The translations under genes and the position numbers were made by a program. A DNA stretch of 64,000 nt from Afipia sp. (GTDB lineage: Bacteria > Pseudomonadota > Alphaproteobacteria > Rhizobiales > Xanthobacteraceae), in NCBI GenBank assembly GCA_030652315.1, contig JAUSAX010000060.1, positions 1 through 64,000 on the forward strand. The letters are read 5' to 3'. This document shows, one piece after another, positions 8,143 through 16,972 of this stretch (position 1 is its first letter; every line of letters begins with the position of its first letter). Below the pieces are notes generated by a model, which worked only from the letters and a program-made list of their open reading frames with translations, did not search any database and was not told the DNA's origin.

Positions 8143-10410
8143 ATGCGGAGCGCGCTGGGAGGCCCCCGCGTCTTGTTGAGACGGCTCCGCGAAGTGATGG
8201 CCGAACAGGTCAGCGCTCAGGAACGGCTCGACAAGATCGTGGTGCTGATCGCCGCCAATATGGTGGCGGAGGTCTGTTCGACCTACGTGCTGCGCGTCGA
8301 CAACACCCTTGAGCTTTACGCCACCGAAGGTCTGAACCGGGACGCGGTCCACCAGACGGTGCTGAACGCCCATGAGGGCCTCGTCGGCCTCGTTGCCTCC
8401 GAGGCGACGCCGCTGAACCTGTCGAACGCGCAGTCGCATCCGGCGTTCTCGTATCGTCCGGAAACCGGCGAAGAAATCTACCATTCGTTCCTCGGCGTGC
8501 CGATCCTGCGATCCGGCAATACGCTCGGCGTGCTGGTGGTGCAGAACCGCGCCCACCGCACCTACGTCGAGGAGGAAGTCGAGGCGCTGCAGACCACCGC
8601 GATGGTGCTCGCGGAAATGATCGCCTCGGGCGAACTGTCGGCCATCGCCAAACCCGGCGCCGAGCCCGCCGCACGCCATTCGCTGCACAAGACCGGCGCG
8701 ATTCTTTCCGACGGCATCGCGCTTGGCCATGTTGTGCTGCACGAGCCGCGCGTCGTTATCACCAACTACATCGCGGAGGACCTGCCGAAGGAGCTGAAGC
8801 GGCTGGATACCGCGATCCTGAAGCTGCGCGCCGATCTCGACCGCATGCTGGAGCGCGGCGATGTCGCCGAGGGCGGCGAACATCGCGACGTGCTCGAAGC
8901 CTATCGGATGTTCGCCAATGACCAGGGCTGGCAGCATAAGCTGCACGAAGCGGTCGCGACGGGCCTCACCGCGGAAGCCGCGGTCGAGCGTGTGCAGTCC
9001 GACACCCGCGCCCGCATGCTGCGTTCGACCGATCCCTATCTGCGCGATCGCCTGCACGATCTGGAAGATCTCGGCCACCGCCTCATGCGGCAGCTCGTCG
9101 GACAGGATCACGCGCCGTCGCGCGAGCAGTTGCCCGACAATGCCATTCTGATCGCGCGCTCGATGGGCCCGGCGGCACTGCTCGACTATGACCGCAAGCG
9201 GCTGCGTGGACTTGTGCTGGAAGAAGGCACCGCGAACTCACACGTGTCGATCGTGGCGCGGGCGCTCGGCATTCCGGCGGTCGGCGAAGTGCCGAACGCC
9301 GCCGGCATCGCCGATCCCGGCGACGCGATCATCGTCGATGGCACCTCGGGTTCGATCTACATCCGCCCGTCGAACGAAATCCAGTCGGCCTATGCCGAGC
9401 GCGTCCGCTTCCGCGCGCGGCGTCAGGAACAGTACCGCGAACTGCGGGACAAGCCCTGCGTCACCAAGGACGGCCAGCCCGTCGATCTGATGATCAATGC
9501 GGGCCTCGTAATCGACCTGCCCCATATCGATGACACGGGCTCGTCGGGCATCGGACTGTTTCGCACCGAGTTGCAGTTCATGGTCGGGCAAAGCCTGCCG
9601 CGCACCAGCGAGCAACTCGCGCTCTACCGTTCGGTGCTGGACGCGGCCGGCGACAAGCCGGTCACCTTCCGCACGCTCGACATCGGCGGCGACAAGGCGC
9701 TGCCGTACATGGACACCATCGTCGAGGAAAATCCGGCGCTGGGCTGGCGCGCAATCCGCCTGGGACTGGACCGGCCGGGCCTGTTGCGCGGACAAATCCG
9801 CGCGCTGTTGCGCGCCGCCTCCGGACGCTATCTGCGCGTGATGTTTCCGATGATCTCGCAGGTCGATGAATTCGATCAGGCCAAGCTCGTGATCGAGCGC
9901 GAACTGACCTATCTGCGCCAGCACGGACATACGCTGCCCGAGCGCGTCGATGTCGGCACCATGGTCGAAGTCCCGGCGCTGCTCTATCAGATGGACGAAC
10001 TGCTCAAGCGGGTTGACTTCATCTCGGTCGGCTCGAACGACCTGTTCCAGTTTCTGTTCGCGGTCGATCGCGGCAACTCGCGGGTCACCGACCGGTTTGA
10101 TACGCTATCGGCGCCGATCCTGCGCGCCTTGCGCGACATCGCGAAGAAGGCCAATGCCGCCGGCAAATCCGTCTCGTTGTGCGGTGAGATGGCCTCGCAG
10201 CCGCTCGGCGCACTGGCGCTGATCGCGCTCGGCTATCGCTCGCTGTCGCTGTCGGCAACCGCGCACGGTCCGGTGAAAGCGCTGATTCTCGATCTCGACG
10301 CCAAAAAGGCCGAAGCCATGATCACGCCGCTGCTGGATGCGCCGGCCGGAAGCGTCTCGATCCGCAGCAAGCTGATGGAATTCGCCGAAGCCGAAGGGCT
10401 TTCGTTGTAG
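8143..10410 (+). CDS. ptsP: phosphoenolpyruvate-protein phosphotransferase PtsP (EI-Ntr)
   Basis: EI-Ntr autophosphorylates from PEP and feeds the nitrogen phosphotransferase chain (NPr, EIIA-Ntr) that links nitrogen and potassium status and, in related bacteria, PHB levels. The 755-residue protein has an N-terminal GAF domain (about 20-160), the phosphohistidine domain with His367 in GTANSHVSIVARALGIP, and a C-terminal PEP-binding barrel with FRTLDIGGDKALPY and the active-site Cys680 (SLCGEMASQP). GAF domains of this family bind glutamine in studied rhizobial relatives. The partner genes ptsO and ptsN are not in the window. Confidence 0.96.
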   Translation: MRSALGGPRVLLRRLREVMAEQVSAQERLDKIVVLIAANMVAEVCSTYVLRVDNTLELYATEGLNRDAVHQTVLNAHEGLVGLVASEATPLNLSNAQSHPAFSYRPETGEEIYHSFLGVPILRSGNTLGVLVVQNRAHRTYVEEEVEALQTTAMVLAEMIASGELSAIAKPGAEPAARHSLHKTGAILSDGIALGHVVLHEPRVVITNYIAEDLPKELKRLDTAILKLRADLDRMLERGDVAEGGEHRDVLEAYRMFANDQGWQHKLHEAVATGLTAEAAVERVQSDTRARMLRSTDPYLRDRLHDLEDLGHRLMRQLVGQDHAPSREQLPDNAILIARSMGPAALLDYDRKRLRGLVLEEGTANSHVSIVARALGIPAVGEVPNAAGIADPGDAIIVDGTSGSIYIRPSNEIQSAYAERVRFRARRQEQYRELRDKPCVTKDGQPVDLMINAGLVIDLPHIDDTGSSGIGLFRTELQFMVGQSLPRTSEQLALYRSVLDAAGDKPVTFRTLDIGGDKALPYMDTIVEENPALGWRAIRLGLDRPGLLRGQIRALLRAASGRYLRVMFPMISQVDEFDQAKLVIERELTYLRQHGHTLPERVDVGTMVEVPALLYQMDELLKRVDFISVGSNDLFQFLFAVDRGNSRVTDRFDTLSAPILRALRDIAKKANAAGKSVSLCGEMASQPLGALALIALGYRSLSLSATAHGPVKALILDLDAKKAEAMITPLLDAPAGSVSIRSKLMEFAEAEGLSL

Positions 10411-10470
10411 CGACGCTTTCCGGACCTTTCCGAAGCCGCCGCTGAATTCACTCTTGATTGATCGAGACCC

Positions 10471-11556
10471 ATGACCACGCTGCCCGAAGCCAAACTCGAT
10501 ACATTGCTGGCGCGTCACGCTTCACTCGAAGCCGAACTGCTCGGCCAGGTGAATTCGGAGACCTATGTCCGCATCACCCGCGAGTTGAGCGAACTGACGC
10601 CCGTGGTCGACGCCGTGAAGGCGTACCGCGCGGCCGCCGATGAAATCGCCGGCATCGATGCGCTGATCGCCGACGCGACCATCGAACCTGACATGCGGGC
10701 GATGGCGGAGGGCGAGCGGCCGCAACTTGAGGAGCGGCGCGACGAACTCGCGCAGGATATTCGCATCGCCCTGTTGCCCAAGGATGCGATGGACGAGCGT
10801 AACGTGGTGCTCGAAATCCGCGCCGGTACCGGCGGCGACGAAGCCTCGCTGTTCGCCGGCGACCTGTTCCGCATGTACGAGCGTTTCGCGTCGTTGCAGG
10901 GCTGGAAGGTCGATCTGATCTCCGCCTCCGAGGGCACCATGGGCGGCTACAAGGAAATTGTCGCCGAGGTGCAGGGCCGCGGCGCATACGCCAAGCTGAA
11001 GTTTGAGTCCGGCGTGCATCGCGTGCAGCGCGTGCCCGATACTGAAACGCAGGGCCGCATCCACACCTCCGCGGCGACGGTGGCGGTGCTGCCGGAGCCC
11101 GAGGAAGTCGATGTCGTCATCAAGAATGACGATCTGCGGATCGAAACCATGCGCGCGCAGGGCGCCGGCGGCCAGCACGTCAACAAGACCGAATCCGCGA
11201 TCCGCATCACGCATATTCCAACCGGCATCGTCGTGATGATGCAGGACAGCCGCTCGCAGCACAAAAACCGCGCCAGCGCGATGAATATCCTGCGTTCGCG
11301 AATTTACGACGCCGAGCGCCAGCGCATCGATGCGACACGTTCAGCCGACCGGAAGGGACAGGTCGGCTCGGGTGACCGCTCCGAGCGCATCCGGACCTAC
11401 AATTTCCCGCAGGGCCGCGTCACCGACCACCGCATCAATCTCACGCTTTACAAATTGCCGCAGGTAATCGCGGGCGACGCATTGGGCGAACTGGTCGATG
11501 CTCTGACGACCGAGCATCAGGCGGCGCAAATGGCGGAACAGGGCAGCGTGTCGTGA
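10471..11556 (+). CDS. prfA: peptide chain release factor 1
   Basis: RF1 recognises UAA/UAG stop codons and triggers peptide release. The 361-residue length is normal. The catalytic GGQ is at 233-235 within [18 protein letters not shown], and the PxT-type recognition region lies upstream near [19 protein letters not shown]. The protein continues through [20 protein letters not shown], a standard RF1 segment. Its TGA overlaps the GTG start of prmC, the enzyme that methylates this GGQ glutamine, so the pair is co-translated. Confidence 0.97.
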   Translation: MTTLPEAKLDTLLARHASLEAELLGQVNSETYVRITRELSELTPVVDAVKAYRAAADEIAGIDALIADATIEPDMRAMAEGERPQLEERRDELAQDIRIALLPKDAMDERNVVLEIRAGTGGDEASLFAGDLFRMYERFASLQGWKVDLISASEGTMGGYKEIVAEVQGRGAYAKLKFESGVHRVQRVPDTETQGRIHTSAATVAVLPEPEEVDVVIKNDDLRIETMRAQGAGGQHVNKTESAIRITHIPTGIVVMMQDSRSQHKNRASAMNILRSRIYDAERQRIDATRSADRKGQVGSGDRSERIRTYNFPQGRVTDHRINLTLYKLPQVIAGDALGELVDALTTEHQAAQMAEQGSVS

Positions 11557-12443
11557 GCACCAGCGGCCCGTTCGCCGGATTGACCATCGAGGCGGCGCGG
11601 CGCGCATTGGCATCACAACTCAGAGCAACCGGCATCGAATCGCCCGAACTCGATGCACGGCTGCTGATCGGCGCGGCGCTGGGTCTCGATCACACCGGTC
11701 TGGCGACGCAGGCTTCGCGGCTGATTACCTTTCTTGAGGAGACGACCATCTCCGCTTTCGCGCAGCGCCGGATGGCGCATGAACCGGTCGCGCGCATTCT
11801 AGGCCACAAGGAGTTCTGGGGCCTCGATCTTCGCCTGTCGGACGCCACACTGGTCCCGCGTCCCGATACCGAAACCGTCGTCGCCGAAGCGCTTGAAATT
11901 CTCCGGAATGAGTCCCGCGCGACCAGGGCGCTCCGTATCGCCGACATCGGCACCGGCTCCGGCGCGATCCTGCTGGCGCTGCTCTCGGAGCTTCCAGGGA
12001 CCACGGGGATCGGCACCGACATCAGCATGGCCGCACTGGCGACCGCCGAATCGAATGCAATCCGGCTCGGCCTCGCCGGCCGGGCCGCGTTCGTGCAATG
12101 CCACTATGCGGCGGCGCTGTCCGGTCCGTTCGATCTGATCGTGTCGAACCCGCCCTACATCCGATCGGCGGACATCGCTACCCTCGACCGCGATGTCCGC
12201 TATCACGACCCGCTCCTGGCGCTCGACGGCGGCGCGGATGGCCTCGACGCCTATCGCGCGATCACGCCTCAGGCGGCCGCCCTGCTCGCTCCCGGCGGGG
12301 TTCTGATCTTCGAGGTCGGACACGACCAAAGCGCGCAGGTGAGCGCGTTGATGCGCACGGCGGGATTAACCCTATCGTCCCCGCCCAAGGCCGATCTGGG
12401 CGGTATTTATCGCGCTGTCATGGGGCGAAAAGCGGCGATTTAA
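11553..12443 (+). CDS. prmC: peptide chain release factor N5-glutamine methyltransferase
   Basis: PrmC methylates the GGQ glutamine of release factors. The 296-residue protein has AdoMet motif [10 protein letters not shown] at 129-137 and the substrate-glutamine motif NPPY at 199-202, followed by the usual DGLDAYRAI and [16 protein letters not shown] segments. It starts with GTG at 11553, overlapping the prfA stop (GTGA). The N-terminal helical domain for factor binding occupies about 1-110. Confidence 0.95.
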   Translation: MSTSGPFAGLTIEAARRALASQLRATGIESPELDARLLIGAALGLDHTGLATQASRLITFLEETTISAFAQRRMAHEPVARILGHKEFWGLDLRLSDATLVPRPDTETVVAEALEILRNESRATRALRIADIGTGSGAILLALLSELPGTTGIGTDISMAALATAESNAIRLGLAGRAAFVQCHYAAALSGPFDLIVSNPPYIRSADIATLDRDVRYHDPLLALDGGADGLDAYRAITPQAAALLAPGGVLIFEVGHDQSAQVSALMRTAGLTLSSPPKADLGGIYRAVMGRKAAI

Positions 12444-12891
12444 AGGGTGTCCGGAACAGAAAAAACCTCTTGGAATATTGCCCCGGAGCGACTACGTTCC
12501 GGCCACAACATCGGTTCAGGGTCGCGGCCCCCGCTCAGAAATGACGGGTCGAGCCAAAAGTCTCGCAAGAGATGCCCGCCGAGTGAAAGGTTCCAAAAAG
12601 GCAGGTCATGACGAGCGCGAAGGCTGAAAGAGCTGCGCTGCTTGGGACCGCGAAGCGAACGAAAGCCTGATATTGCGCTTGTACACTCAACTGCAAAACA
12701 TAGCGCCTGTTGGCTCAGGCTGATCCGGCCCAGATGGCTCATTGCCTTCGGGCATTTGGAGAACGCGTCTTTGTTGAACGCGAAGTACGAAAACCACGGT
12801 CTGAATATTTACGGTATCGCCGCCTGCGCGAATGCACTGCGCCGTGTCCGCACATCAATCACCACGATCCAGAATCGGTAAAAGGCACCAC
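12444..12891. other. 448-bp region before the DUF4167 gene, no gene recognised
   Basis: The longest gap between genes in the core part of the window. It holds a small hairpin just after prmC (CCGGA 12483-12487, TCCGG 12498-12502) and short open frames of 60-80 codons that match nothing I know. No tRNA or recognised RNA fold was seen. It could hold a long 5' leader or a decayed gene. Confidence 0.4.
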
Positions 12892-13623
12892 ATGAGAAAC
12901 GGCCCGAATAACAACAAGCGCATGCGCAGCCGGAATAACAACAGCAATAATAATAACAATAACAACAACCGGCGCGGCCAGAACCCGATGACCCGGGTGT
13001 TCGAATCCAATGGACCGGACATCAAGATTCGCGGCACCGCTTCTCACGTTGCAGAGAAATATGTCCAGCTCGCGCGCGATGCGCGCTCGTCCGGCGATCC
13101 GGTTGCCGCCGAAAATTACTACCAGCACGCCGAACATTATTTCCGGCTGATCGCCGCGGCGCAGGAGCAATTCCGTCAGAACCAGCCGCAGCAACAGCCG
13201 ATGCCGCGCGCCGATGGCGATGCGCTCGACGACAACGGCGACGACAGCGACAGCTATTCCAACTTCGGCGCCGAACCTGGCTTTGCACCAGGGCATCAGC
13301 CACAACCGCAGCCGCAGCCGCAGTTTCAACCGCGCGAACAACAGCCCTTTCCGCGTGAACAGCATCAGCCGCGTGAGCAGAATTTCCGTGATCGCGACAA
13401 TCGTTCGCAGCCGCAGCCGTCCGTACAGCCCGCCGAAGGCGATCAGGTTGACCGCCTTCCGTCCTTCATTACGGGTGGCGCCCAGCCGCAGCCAACCGGA
13501 CCCAGCGAAGGCAACGTCAATCCGGGCAACGGCGAGCGTTTCGGTCATCGCCGCCGCCGTCGTCCGCCCGGCCCGCGTCCTGAAGGGGCCGCTCAGCCTC
13601 CGGCGGAAACGGCCAGCGAATAA
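12892..13623 (+). CDS. DUF4167 domain protein, low-complexity, RNA-binding-like
   Basis: The 243-residue protein begins MRNGPNNNKRMRSRNNN and continues into an asparagine run and NRRGQNPMTRVFESNGPD, then the conserved DUF4167 core with IRGTASHVAEKYVQLARDA and GDPVAAENYYQHAEHYFR (about 40-85). The rest is Gln/Pro-rich (QPQPQPQPQ type) and ends near RRRRRPPGPRP. The basic, disordered makeup suggests nucleic-acid binding, but function is unknown. The start at 12892 is preferred to an upstream in-frame ATG at 12832 because MRNG begins the conserved region. A strong terminator follows at 13673. Confidence 0.9.
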   Translation: MRNGPNNNKRMRSRNNNSNNNNNNNNRRGQNPMTRVFESNGPDIKIRGTASHVAEKYVQLARDARSSGDPVAAENYYQHAEHYFRLIAAAQEQFRQNQPQQQPMPRADGDALDDNGDDSDSYSNFGAEPGFAPGHQPQPQPQPQFQPREQQPFPREQHQPREQNFRDRDNRSQPQPSVQPAEGDQVDRLPSFITGGAQPQPTGPSEGNVNPGNGERFGHRRRRRPPGPRPEGAAQPPAETASE

Positions 13624-13672
13624 GCCAGCACCATCTGATGCCATGCCCATGACGGCATGTCCGTAACAACAC

Positions 13673-13709
13673 AATGGCCCGCCCGAGCACGCCTCAGGCG
13701 GGCCATTTT
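13673..13709 (+). terminator. rho-independent terminator after the DUF4167 gene
   Basis: AATGGCCCGCC (13673-13683) pairs perfectly over 11 bp with GGCGGGCCATT (13697-13707) and is followed by TTTTG. It lies 50 bp after the DUF4167 stop and 16 bp before the stop of the minus-strand methyltransferase, so it may serve both genes. Confidence 0.85.
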
Positions 13710-13724
13710 GATTCAACCGGCCAT

Positions 13725-14480
13725 TCAGCCCGCTGCGGGCCGATCATCGCGCCGCGTCGGCGTTGGCAGGAGAACAGGCGGCATCGACGGAATGAGGCGC
13801 GTACGTTCGCGGTGTGCCGGGATCGCGCGATAGACCTGCTTCGACGCTTCAACGATATGAACGCCTGCGAACGGCGACGACACCGCAGCGCTCATCCGCT
13901 CCCAGGCCATCGCCGAGCGCAACACCCATCCACTCTGGAAGGGCGGCACGAACAACGCTTCGCCCCATGCCGTCGGCGTGAACCATGTCTGCCGCAGCAG
14001 TTGCGTGATCTGCGAACGCGAATACGGGCGACCATGCCCGAACGGCGTATTGTCGGTCCGCGTCCACACACCGCGCCGGTTGGGAATGATCGCCATCATC
14101 CGCCCGGACGGGGCGAGCACACGCCACACCTCACGCAGAAGCCCTTCCGGATCGTCCGATATTTCCAGCGCATGAACCAGCAGGATGCGATCGACCGCGG
14201 CATCCGCCAGCGGCAATGAAAATTCATCGACCAGCGTCGATAAAGTGGGGCGCGCCGTGGGCCATTTCAGAACACCCTGGGCAGCCGGCATCAGCGCGAT
14301 GCACCGTTCGGCATCCTCGCGAAACAGGCCGAGATAAGGCGTCGGATAACCGAGCCCTGCGACACGCAAGCCGTCCGCATTCGGCCAGTATCGCTGAATA
14401 CCGCGATTGATCAGCCGCCGCGCCACCGCACCGAGGCGCTGCGAATAGAAATTGCGAAGATCGATCACGTCGATTGTCAT
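13725..14480 (-). CDS. class I SAM-dependent methyltransferase
   Basis: The 251-residue protein starts MTIDVIDLRNFYSQRLG and has a methyltransferase core: LRVAGLGYPTPYLGLF at about 38-53 in place of a standard motif I, FSLPLADAAVDRILLVHALE as the post-I segment, and LREVWRVLAPSGRMMAIIPNRRG (about 118-140). It resembles a family often found next to gloB in Hyphomicrobiales and is divergent from gloB here. Substrate unknown. The region between its start and gloB carries two palindromic elements. Confidence 0.82.
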   Translation of the reverse strand: MTIDVIDLRNFYSQRLGAVARRLINRGIQRYWPNADGLRVAGLGYPTPYLGLFREDAERCIALMPAAQGVLKWPTARPTLSTLVDEFSLPLADAAVDRILLVHALEISDDPEGLLREVWRVLAPSGRMMAIIPNRRGVWTRTDNTPFGHGRPYSRSQITQLLRQTWFTPTAWGEALFVPPFQSGWVLRSAMAWERMSAAVSSPFAGVHIVEASKQVYRAIPAHRERTRLIPSMPPVLLPTPTRRDDRPAAG

Positions 14481-14484
14481 GGCG

Positions 14485-14560
14485 CTAGTGTCCCGAATCC
14501 GAAGTTCGTTTCATTTCGCAGCACGCTCCCAAGCGAACTTCGGATTCGAAAGGACACTAG
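14485..14560. repeat. CTAGTGT-ended hairpin element A
   Basis: This 76-bp element starts CTAGTGTCC and ends GGACACTAG. Inside the ends, GAATCCGAAGTTCG (about 14495-14508) pairs with CGAACTTCGGATTC (about 14534-14547), leaving small asymmetric bulges and a central loop. It starts 4 bases upstream of the methyltransferase start codon. A sister element with the same ends but a different inner stem is at 14573-14649. Confidence 0.8.
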
Positions 14561-14572
14561 AAAACTATAGTT

Positions 14573-14649
14573 CTAGTGTGGCTTTAGCTCGCAAGTCCGC
14601 AAAAGACCGCGCCGTAGAAATGATGCGGACTTGCGAGCCGCCACACTAG
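14573..14649. repeat. CTAGTGT-ended hairpin element B
   Basis: This 77-bp element starts CTAGTGTGG and ends CCACACTAG, with an inner stem GCTCGCAAGTCCGCA paired to TGCGGACTTGCGAGC. It is separated from element A by 12 bases that contain the perfect palindrome AACTATAGTT (14563-14572). Architecture and ends match element A; the inner stem does not. Confidence 0.8.
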
Positions 14650-14769
14650 CCTATCACGGGGAACAGCGGCGCACAGCGCCCCCGACGCGATCCCGCACCC
14701 AGCGTTAACGTATTTCACTCGCGAATGAGGGCGTGTTAGCCTGCGTCATCCTCGATGAATGGAGACGTC

Positions 14770-15537
14770 ATGGCTGCCGAGATTCGCCTGTTCCACTGCC
14801 TGTCCGACAATTTCGGCTATCTCATTCACGATCCGGTCACCAAGGCCACCGCCTCGATCGATGCGCCGGAGGCAGGCCCCATCATCAAGGCCTTGCAGCG
14901 CGAAGGCTGGACGCTGACCGACATCCTCGTCACCCACCACCACATCGACCATGTCGGGGGGATCGCCGAGCTCAAGGCAAAGTATAATTGCCGGGTGGTC
15001 GCGCCGGACGACAAGGCCGCGGCGATTCCGCTTGTCGATGAGCGCGTCAAAGAAGGCGCAACCGTGAAGGTCGGCAACCTGAGCGCACGTGTACTGGAAA
15101 CGCCCGGCCATACCCTCGATCACATCAGCTACGTGTTCGACGAGGACCGGGCACTGTTCTGCGCCGATACGCTGTTCTCGATCGGCTGCGGCCGCGTCTT
15201 CGAGGGCACCTATCCGATGATGTGGGAGTCGCTGCTGAAGCTGCGCGCGCTGCCGAACGACATGCGCGTCTATTGCGGCCACGAGTATACCGCATCCAAC
15301 GTCAAGTTCGCCCTCGGCATCGAGCCGAACAATCCGGCGCTGAAGGCCCGCGCTGAGGAAGTGGCGAAGCTGCGCGCCGCAAACCAGCCGACGATTCCAA
15401 CCCTGATCCGTGACGAGAAGGAAGCTAATACGTTTCTGCGCGCAGATGTCCCGGCCGTCGCGGCAGCCGTCGGCCTCGCGGGCAAAAGCCCGGCAGAGGT
15501 TTTTGGCGAACTGCGCGAGCGCAAGAACAAGGCATGA
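14770..15537 (+). CDS. gloB: hydroxyacylglutathione hydrolase (glyoxalase II)
   Basis: GloB hydrolyses S-lactoylglutathione to lactate and glutathione in methylglyoxal detoxification. The 255-residue metallo-beta-lactamase-fold protein has the metal motif THHHIDH (His56, His58, Asp60, His61), GHTLDHISY, the FCADTLFSIGCGR segment and YCGHEYT. The ATG at 14770 is chosen over one at 14755 because GGAG lies 7 bases upstream of it and it gives the family length. It overlaps the next gene by ATGA. Confidence 0.95.
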   Translation: MAAEIRLFHCLSDNFGYLIHDPVTKATASIDAPEAGPIIKALQREGWTLTDILVTHHHIDHVGGIAELKAKYNCRVVAPDDKAAAIPLVDERVKEGATVKVGNLSARVLETPGHTLDHISYVFDEDRALFCADTLFSIGCGRVFEGTYPMMWESLLKLRALPNDMRVYCGHEYTASNVKFALGIEPNNPALKARAEEVAKLRAANQPTIPTLIRDEKEANTFLRADVPAVAAAVGLAGKSPAEVFGELRERKNKA

Positions 15538-15974
15538 CCGATATCAAAGCCGGGTTGACCGCGCGCGACGTTATCGCGCGGCTCGGCCTGAAGCCGCATC
15601 CCGAAGGCGGGCACTATCGCGAAACATTTCGCGATCCGCAGACTATCGATGGCAGCCGCGCAGCATCCACCGCGATCTACTTCCTGCTGGCGCGCGGTCA
15701 GAAATCACACTGGCATCGCGTCGATGCCGTGGAAATCTGGCACTACCATGCAGGCAGCGCATTGACGCTTCGGATCGCCGACGAGAATGGTGAGCGGAAG
15801 ATCCAGCTCGGAACCGATCTCACCGCCGGTGAGCAGCCGCAGGCCGTCGTCCCCGCGCATGCGTGGCAGGCCGCCGAGAGCACGGGTGACTGGACGCTGG
15901 TCAGTTGCACCGTCGCGCCCGGATTCGACTTTGCGACATTCGAGCTTGCGCCGCCGGGCTGGTCACCCGTTTAG
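15534..15974 (+). CDS. DUF985 (cupin_5) family protein
   Basis: The 146-residue protein carries the DUF985 signature LGLKPHPEGGHYRETFRDP at about 20-38, then STAIYFLLARGQKSHWHRV and EIWHYHAGSALTL, which form a small cupin barrel with possible metal-binding histidines (HWHR, WHYH). Known structures of the family are cupins without a settled activity. It is start-stop coupled to gloB, hinting at a sugar- or aldehyde-linked role, which is inference. Confidence 0.88.
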   Translation: MTDIKAGLTARDVIARLGLKPHPEGGHYRETFRDPQTIDGSRAASTAIYFLLARGQKSHWHRVDAVEIWHYHAGSALTLRIADENGERKIQLGTDLTAGEQPQAVVPAHAWQAAESTGDWTLVSCTVAPGFDFATFELAPPGWSPV

Positions 15975-15996
15975 GCTTTAACGATTAGGCATCTCG

Positions 15997-16023
15997 CCCG
16001 AAAACCGGTTCCCACTTTTCGGG
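15997..16023. terminator. hairpin at a convergent junction, second CCGAAAACCGG copy
   Basis: CCCGAAAA (15997-16004) pairs with TTTTCGGG (16016-16023); the loop CCGGTTCCCAC is identical to that at 4103-4135. It again lies between a plus-strand stop (15974) and the stop of a minus-strand DMT permease (16025), so it probably terminates both. Confidence 0.7.
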
Positions 16024-16024
16024 A

Positions 16025-16900
16025 TCATACCCCTCGTCTGGTGATCATGTCCTTCGCTGCGATCAACCCGCCGCCCGCAATCAGGGCGGCCGCGATGGCC
16101 AGTGTCGCAGTCGGCTTCGCAAATCCCGCAAGAATCAGAAACGCGGTCGATAGCAGCGGCGTGGCATAGGACGCGGCTCCCAGCACGCGGATGTCGCCGC
16201 GCTTCATGCCGATGTCCCACACGAAAAACGCGATGCCCACCGGCCCTATCCCAAGCGCCACGATGGCAAGCCACTGCATCGGCGTCTCCGGCCAAACCGT
16301 CACCTCAAGAACGAAATGGCAGATCGTCGCCAGCAGCGCAGTCGCGAGGCAAAATCCGGCAACCGCATCCGTCGGCACCGCTGCAAGTTTGCGCGACATC
16401 ACCGAATAGCCCGCCCAGACGAACGCCGCGACAAAGGCAGCGACAAAGCCGGGAATATGCGCAGGATCGGGTGACGATCCGCTATTGCCGGCGAACAGCA
16501 AAATCGTCCCTGCAAAACCCAGCACCGCGCCGACGATATGATGCGGCGCCAGCCGTTCGCCCGGTAGCAGCGACGAGAGCAGTACGATCAGCAGCGGCCA
16601 GAGATAATTCAGCAGCCCGGCTTCGGCCGGCGGCGCGAGACGCAGAGCCAGAAAATACAGCGCGTGATAGCCGAACAAACCGCCGATGCCGATCAGCCAG
16701 ACTGCGAGCGGTTGCCGCAGGGCGCGAATGGCCGACGGCCGCCACAGCCAGGTCAAGGGACCGACGCAGGCACCGATGGCGAACGTCATCGCCAGCAGTT
16801 GAAACGGCGGAATGCGGCCCGTCGCAACGGTAAGCGCTGCAAGCAGCGACCACATGACAATGGCGGTGAGACCAACAAGAGTGGCAGTTGAGGACGTCAT
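16025..16900 (-). CDS. EamA/DMT transporter, YddG-like
   Basis: The 291-residue membrane protein has about ten helices. The segment LLNYLWPLLIVLLSSLLPGE (about 96-115) and the early helix with FGYHALYFLALRLAPP resemble the YddG branch of the DMT superfamily, which exports aromatic amino acids in enterics. Substrate here is unproven. No operon partner: phbB is upstream on the same strand but 73 bp away. Confidence 0.83.
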   Translation of the reverse strand: MTSSTATLVGLTAIVMWSLLAALTVATGRIPPFQLLAMTFAIGACVGPLTWLWRPSAIRALRQPLAVWLIGIGGLFGYHALYFLALRLAPPAEAGLLNYLWPLLIVLLSSLLPGERLAPHHIVGAVLGFAGTILLFAGNSGSSPDPAHIPGFVAAFVAAFVWAGYSVMSRKLAAVPTDAVAGFCLATALLATICHFVLEVTVWPETPMQWLAIVALGIGPVGIAFFVWDIGMKRGDIRVLGAASYATPLLSTAFLILAGFAKPTATLAIAAALIAGGGLIAAKDMITRRGV

Positions 16901-16972
16901 CGCGGATCAATGCCATTCAATCCGCGACAAGGCCATGCCCTCGACCGATTCCCGCACTTCCGGGATCGAAGC

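Noticed and set aside
14452-14649. 65-codon ORF over hairpin elements A and B
   Set aside because: It derives entirely from the palindromes and lacks a ribosome site.
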